A stretch of DNA of 64,000 nt. It comes from [Mycobacterium] nativiensis. GTDB taxonomy: Bacteria > Actinomycetota > Actinomycetes > Mycobacteriales > Mycobacteriaceae. Each line of letters opens with the position of its first letter. The first letter of the stretch is position 1. The stretch covers positions 3,448,044 through 3,512,043 of the forward strand of contig NZ_CP083986.1 of the NCBI RefSeq assembly GCF_020172685.1, in the 5' to 3' direction. Below are positions 60,634 through 64,000 of the stretch, piece by piece. The notes beneath the pieces are model-generated. The model did not search any database. It was not told the origin of the DNA and saw nothing but the letters and a program-made list of their open reading frames with translations. The position numbers and the translations under genes are program-made.

Positions 60634-61002
60634 TCACTGTTGGGCCAGCAATTTGGCCAGCACCGCCGCCTGACTGCCGTCGACGTCGCGGGTCGCGGTC
60701 ACCAGGGTGACGGTCTTGTGGCCGCGGGTCAGCTCGCGCAGCGCGTCGAACGCGGCGGCACCCTGCGGGGTTCGCAGTTCGGCTTCGTAGCGGGTGACGA
60801 ACTCACCGAAACGCTCCGGCTGGTGGTTGTACCAACTGCGCAGCTCCCGCGACGGCGCTGCGTCCTTGAACCACCGCCCCACCCGGGGATCGTCTTTGTG
60901 GAATCCCCGCGGCCAGACCCTGTCGACGAGGATTCGCTCGCCGTCGGCCGCGCTGGGTTCGTCGTAGACGCGGGTCACCCGGAAGGTGGTTTTAACGGCC
61001 AT
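60634..61002 (-). CDS. DUF488 family protein
   Basis: 122 residues with the family pattern RVYDEPSAADGERILVDRVWPRGFHKDDPRVGRWFKDAAPS and RYEAEL, and a terminal TLVTATRDVDGSQAAVLAKLL. DUF488 proteins are small, widespread and uncharacterised; the position is like Rv3073c. ATG 61002 lies five bases after TATTAT on the coding strand, so the mRNA is probably leaderless. The longer upstream frame is rejected. Confidence 0.87.
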   Translation of the reverse strand: MAVKTTFRVTRVYDEPSAADGERILVDRVWPRGFHKDDPRVGRWFKDAAPSRELRSWYNHQPERFGEFVTRYEAELRTPQGAAAFDALRELTRGHKTVTLVTATRDVDGSQAAVLAKLLAQQ

Positions 61003-61076
61003 AATCCATAATATCGCCGGCAGCTGGGCCGCTGCCCCAGATCGGGAACCGCAGCTGGTGCTCGCCGGCATGCAGA

Positions 61077-61110
61077 AGACCTCCTTGCCGACGTGTCGGC
61101 AAGGAGGTCT
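61077..61110 (-). terminator. ssrA terminator hairpin
   Basis: A perfect 16-bp stem, agacctccttgccgac with its complement, around a 2-nt loop, 15 bp beyond the tmRNA 3' end. It is the most regular terminator-type hairpin in this part of the window, though the following bases hold only a short T-rich run. Confidence 0.85.
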
Positions 61111-61124
61111 CGGCTGTTCAGTTG

Positions 61125-61514
61125 TGGAGCTGCCGGGAATCGAACCCGGGTCCTACGGCATTCCCTCAAGACTTCTCCGTGCGCAGTTCGCTATGCCTCT
61201 ACTTGGATCTCCCGGTCACGCGAACAAGCCGAGATGACGATCCCAGTCGCTGTTGGTGTCCCGATAAATCCCGCGACCGGACGTATCGGTGGATCCCTCT
61301 AGTCGATGCCAGGGTCCGGGCCGAGGGAGGTCCCGGTCTGACAGGCTCACCGTCGCTTAGGCAGCGAGGGCGAAGTCGCTCTGAAGAGCGACCTTTGCCG
61401 GAGTAAGTGCAACCTTGGCGCTTACTTGTTTACAGCGACGCTTAACGGTGGTCTCCTGCCTGCACCGGCACGCTTCCCTTGATTCGACACACGCAGTCGA
61501 AACCTTTCAGCCCC
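61125..61514 (-). ncRNA. ssrA: tmRNA (ssrA) with enlarged tag reading frame
   Basis: A minus-strand tmRNA. The 5' end ggggctgaaaggtttcgact pairs with the 3' cagctcc; the T-arm gggttcgattcccgg is at the 3' end and CCA is not encoded. The body closely follows mycobacterial tmRNA. The tag frame runs from the resume codon GCC (61419) to TAA (61359-61357). It reads AKVAL-TP-AKVAL-QSDFALAA, 20 codons instead of the 12 of M. tuberculosis. The RNA is correspondingly about 24 nt longer than the M. tuberculosis tmRNA. It rescues stalled ribosomes together with SmpB, encoded at 63322-63825. Confidence 0.95.
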
Positions 61515-61622
61515 CTGTCCTTACTCTGTGCGGCCCGCCGTTTCGGCGAGACACCCCATGGTACCGGTCTGCAACGACAGGTCGCGACTATTTCTTCCCG
61601 AGCACGACCTGCGCCAGCGCCG

Positions 61623-62456
61623 TCACATGACGTAGTTCAGGTGCTGCACGATGCGGGCGCCGACATCCCGATCGCCGTCGAGTTCGACCGCCCCGGGTGC
61701 CGCCCGCCCACCGGCCACCCTGGTGAAAGTCACTCCGTCCATCCGGATCGTGGCGGTGGGCGCCTGCCCATCGAAGTCGTCGACCACCGTCGCGCGCCCG
61801 TCGACCGCCACCCGGATGGTGCGCGCCAGCGGCCCGGTCAGCTCGATGGCCACCCGGGAACCCTGCGGCGCGCCGCCGAGCTTGCCCACCACGAACCCCA
61901 TGACGGCAGCCATCTCGTCGAGGGCCTGCCGGGACGCCGGGCCGGCCAGTTCCGGGCCGGCCGCCGGCAGCCCCAGCCCGTCGCGAATGTCGAGTTCGTG
62001 CATCCAACAGTCGAAGATCCGCACCCGCATGAACCGGCCGTAGCTGTCCGGGCCCACCGGAGTCATGGTCGGCGCGTTCCACGCCTGATCGGACATCCCC
62101 ACCAGGACCGCGCGCCGCTCCTCGGTCACCGAACGGAACCGCCGCAGCAGCTCGGCAGCGGATTCGTCGCGCAGATGGCGAACCCAGCGTTCGTTCATCG
62201 CGCCGATCTCATTGCGGACGTGCGCGAAGGTCGACACGTCGAGATCGCTTTCGGGAGTGGGGATTCCGAGCAGCACGGACTCGGTGCCGGCGATGTGCGA
62301 GACGACGTCGCGCACCGACCATCCCGGCAGCGGAACCGGCTGCGTCCACTGCTGTTCACTCAGACCGCCGAGCAACCGATTGAGAGAATCCCAGCAGGCG
62401 AACAGCCCTGCCAGCACCTCGGACTTGTCGAGCCGCGTCGCACCAGGGCCGGTCAT
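61623..62456 (-). CDS. Maleylpyruvate-isomerase-family mycothiol-dependent enzyme
   Basis: 277 residues. The N-terminal DinB/MDMPI fold has WTQPVPLPGWSVRDVVSHIAGTE (metal-site His) and CWMHELDIRD; the C-terminal part (about 180-277) is an SCP2-like domain with TIRMDGVTFTRVAGG. The family includes mycothiol-dependent isomerases and transferases. The position between ssrA and smpB is like Rv3099c. It is in a same-strand run with the EamA transporter 23 bp upstream. Confidence 0.85.
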   Translation of the reverse strand: MTGPGATRLDKSEVLAGLFACWDSLNRLLGGLSEQQWTQPVPLPGWSVRDVVSHIAGTESVLLGIPTPESDLDVSTFAHVRNEIGAMNERWVRHLRDESAAELLRRFRSVTEERRAVLVGMSDQAWNAPTMTPVGPDSYGRFMRVRIFDCWMHELDIRDGLGLPAAGPELAGPASRQALDEMAAVMGFVVGKLGGAPQGSRVAIELTGPLARTIRVAVDGRATVVDDFDGQAPTATIRMDGVTFTRVAGGRAAPGAVELDGDRDVGARIVQHLNYVM

Positions 62457-62479
62457 GAAATCCGATGGTAAACCGGCCG

Positions 62480-63325
62480 CTACCCTGCGGTGATCATCGC
62501 CACGGCAGCCACGGCCGCCGCCATGCCGACCAACTGTCCGCGGTGCACTCGCTCACGCAGCAGCACGATGGCCAGCACCACCGTCACCGCCGGAAACAGC
62601 GAGATCAATACGCTGGCCAGCGACAGTTCCGATCCCCGCAACGCCAGCAGCATCGCGACATTGGCACCGGTGTCGGACAACCCCGCCAGCACCGCCAGCT
62701 TCATCGCCCCACCGGACGGCAGTCGTAGCTCCCCGGCCCCGGTCGCCGCGGTGAACACCAGCACCGCGGCCGCGATCCGCGCGAACGCCAGCGGCCACAG
62801 GCCGGAGTCGGCGGGCGCCTCGTGCAGGAACACGAAGTCCAATCCGAACGTCACCCCGGCGCCGACCGTCAGCCAGGCCACCTTGCGGGTGAACCGGTGC
62901 GGGCGGACATCCTCGTCGGTGGCCTGCCTGCTCACCAAGACCACTGCCACCAGCGCCAACACAATCCCCATTGCGGCCACCGACCCGGGCCGCTCCCCTT
63001 GGATCAGACCAATGACCACCGGCACCCCGGCTGTGAGGACCGCCGACACCGGCGACACCACCGAGATCGGCCCGGCCCCCAACGCCGCGTAGAACCACCA
63101 GCCGCCCAGACCCAACGCCACCCCGGAGGCCAGGCCCCAGCCGATCGCACCCGGCGGGATCGGCCCGCCCACACCGATGGCCAGCCCGCCCAGCAGCACC
63201 AGCGCCAACGGGTAGGACACCAGCACCACCCGCAGGGCCGGCACCCGGCGCGCAGCCAGACCACCGGCAAAGTCACTGACCCCGAAGCCGGCCGCTGACA
63301 ACAGCGCTAGGGCGGCGCCGATCAC
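62480..63325 (-). CDS. EamA/DMT-family transporter
   Basis: 281 residues with ten predicted membrane helices in two EamA repeats (first about 1-130, second about 145-280), including [19 protein letters not shown] and [24 protein letters not shown] motifs. Probable metabolite exporter, substrate unknown. The GTG start overlaps the smpB stop by four bases (GTGA), so it is translated in the smpB operon. Confidence 0.87.
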   Translation of the reverse strand: MIGAALALLSAAGFGVSDFAGGLAARRVPALRVVLVSYPLALVLLGGLAIGVGGPIPPGAIGWGLASGVALGLGGWWFYAALGAGPISVVSPVSAVLTAGVPVVIGLIQGERPGSVAAMGIVLALVAVVLVSRQATDEDVRPHRFTRKVAWLTVGAGVTFGLDFVFLHEAPADSGLWPLAFARIAAAVLVFTAATGAGELRLPSGGAMKLAVLAGLSDTGANVAMLLALRGSELSLASVLISLFPAVTVVLAIVLLRERVHRGQLVGMAAAVAAVAMITAG

Positions 63326-63825
63326 ATCCCCTTAGCGCGCCGCCCCAGCGCGCGAGTCACTTCGCGCTGAGCGTCGCGGCGGGCGAGGTCCTGCCGCTTG
63401 TCATGGGCCTGCTTGCCGCGCGCCAACGCCAATTCGACCTTGACCTTGCCTTCGGCGAAGTACACCGACAGCGGCACCAGGGTGAGGTTGCCGTCGCGGA
63501 TCTTGCCGATCAGCATGTCGATCTGGCGGCGGTGCAGCAGCAGCTTGCGGGTGCGCCGCGGGTCGTGATTGGTCCAGGTGCCGTGCTGGTACTCGGGGAT
63601 GTGCATGTTGCGCAGCCACACCTCCCCGTCGTCGACGGTGGCGAACGCGTCGACGAGCGAGGCCTGCCCGGCCCGCAAGCTCTTCACCTCGGTGCCCAGC
63701 AGCGACACCCCGGCCTCGTACACGTCGAGAATCGAATAGTCGTGCCGCGCTTTGCGATTCGACGCTATTAGCTGTTTGGTGGCCTGCTTCTTGCTGCTCT
63801 TGTTCGCCGATTTCTTGGCCATCAT
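63322..63825 (-). CDS. smpB: SsrA-binding protein SmpB
   Basis: 167 residues. The OB-fold core includes [61 protein letters not shown] and TLVPLSVYF; the C-terminal basic tail [23 protein letters not shown] enters the ribosome channel. It binds the tRNA-like part of tmRNA and is required for trans-translation. The start is ATG 63825, with ATG 63822 equally possible. It begins two bases after the ftsX stop, so it is in the ftsEX-smpB operon. Confidence 0.97.
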   Translation of the reverse strand: MMAKKSANKSSKKQATKQLIASNRKARHDYSILDVYEAGVSLLGTEVKSLRAGQASLVDAFATVDDGEVWLRNMHIPEYQHGTWTNHDPRRTRKLLLHRRQIDMLIGKIRDGNLTLVPLSVYFAEGKVKVELALARGKQAHDKRQDLARRDAQREVTRALGRRAKGM

Positions 63826-63827
63826 CG

Positions 63828-64000
63828 CTACCGCCGGACGTACAGGCGCAACGTCACGTAGCCGGTCGCCCCCGCCATCGCCGCACCCAGCAACAGCAGG
63901 ATCGGCGATATATAGAAGATGTCGGCATAGTCGATGCGCGCGATCAGATGAGCTTGATAGAACTGGCTGAGCGCGTTGTCCAGGAATAGGGCCCGCACCA
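63828..64000 (-). CDS. ftsX: FtsX, C-terminal part (gene runs off the window)
   Basis: The last 56 or so residues are visible: [20 protein letters not shown], then [20 protein letters not shown], then [15 protein letters not shown] and TAG at 63828-63830. This is the final membrane helix and basic tail of FtsX, which with FtsE controls peptidoglycan hydrolases at division. The 5' part lies beyond 64000. It is upstream of smpB on the same strand. Confidence 0.9.
   Translation of the reverse strand, partial: VRALFLDNALSQFYQAHLIARIDYADIFYISPILLLLGAAMAGATGYVTLRLYVRR

Noticed and set aside
61086..61406. Small plus-strand frames over the tmRNA
   Set aside because: They lie on the complement of a structured RNA gene and read conserved tmRNA bases, not protein.

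Overview
This 64 kb window is chromosomal DNA of a high-GC mycobacterium, most likely a non-tuberculous Mycobacterium/Mycolicibacterium. From memory, the core order follows the M. tuberculosis block around Rv3045-Rv3073c and Rv3098c-Rv3101c: adhC, nrdF2, a Baeyer-Villiger-type monooxygenase, nrdE-nrdI-nrdH, an SDR-TetR-cyp136 group, fadE22, cstA, two crcB genes, a DUF488 gene, ssrA, smpB and ftsX. Mycobacterial signatures include secreted PE-PPE hydrolases, a GjpA-like porin, frequent GTG starts and many apparently leaderless genes. These have a TAnnnT hexamer 6-8 bases before the start codon.

Layout. 0-9.9 kb: a secreted PE-PPE hydrolase, a hydrolase/adenylate-cyclase fusion, adhC, a GntR-MFS divergent pair, a DoxX protein, a nitrate-type MFS porter and an AraC/DJ-1 regulator. 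9.9-29.6 kb: the class Ib ribonucleotide reductase genes in two blocks (nrdF2, and nrdHIE), each preceded by a pair of NrdR-like boxes exactly 32 bp apart. Between them lie accessory genes: a DUF1214-like exported protein, PucR, a second PE-PPE hydrolase, TetR with a geranylgeranyl-reductase-family flavoprotein, an HTH-less LysR domain with DUF5997, methyltransferase/HxlR, a decayed IS21-type istB, a porin and a tandem TetR. 29.6-35.4 kb: DedA, a convergent response regulator/histidine kinase pair, an AAA ATPase, an SDR and TetR. 35.4-46.6 kb: cyp136, an orphan LeuA regulatory-domain protein behind a leader-peptide/hairpin arrangement, poxB, fadE22 with an SDR, cstA-ybdD and a UbiB-like kinase. 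46.6-53.7 kb: an L,D-transpeptidase, then a catabolic cluster (CYP125-type P450, MBL hydrolase, GntR, class II aldolase, amidohydrolase, 2-hydroxyacid dehydrogenase) ended by a strong terminator. 53.7-64 kb: a small secreted Pro-rich protein, tRNA-Ala, a GreA-like factor, DadA/PucR/MFS, tandem crcB, a membrane protein, DUF488, tmRNA, an MDMPI-family enzyme, an EamA transporter, smpB and the 3' end of ftsX.

Most notable observations. The tmRNA has an enlarged tag reading frame of 20 codons with a duplicated AKVAL unit, against the 12-residue ADS-type tag of M. tuberculosis and M. smegmatis. The LeuA-like regulatory domain gene has a short leader peptide rich in Leu/Val codons that runs into a 13-bp-stem hairpin. 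The two rnr transcription units share the same NrdR-box geometry.
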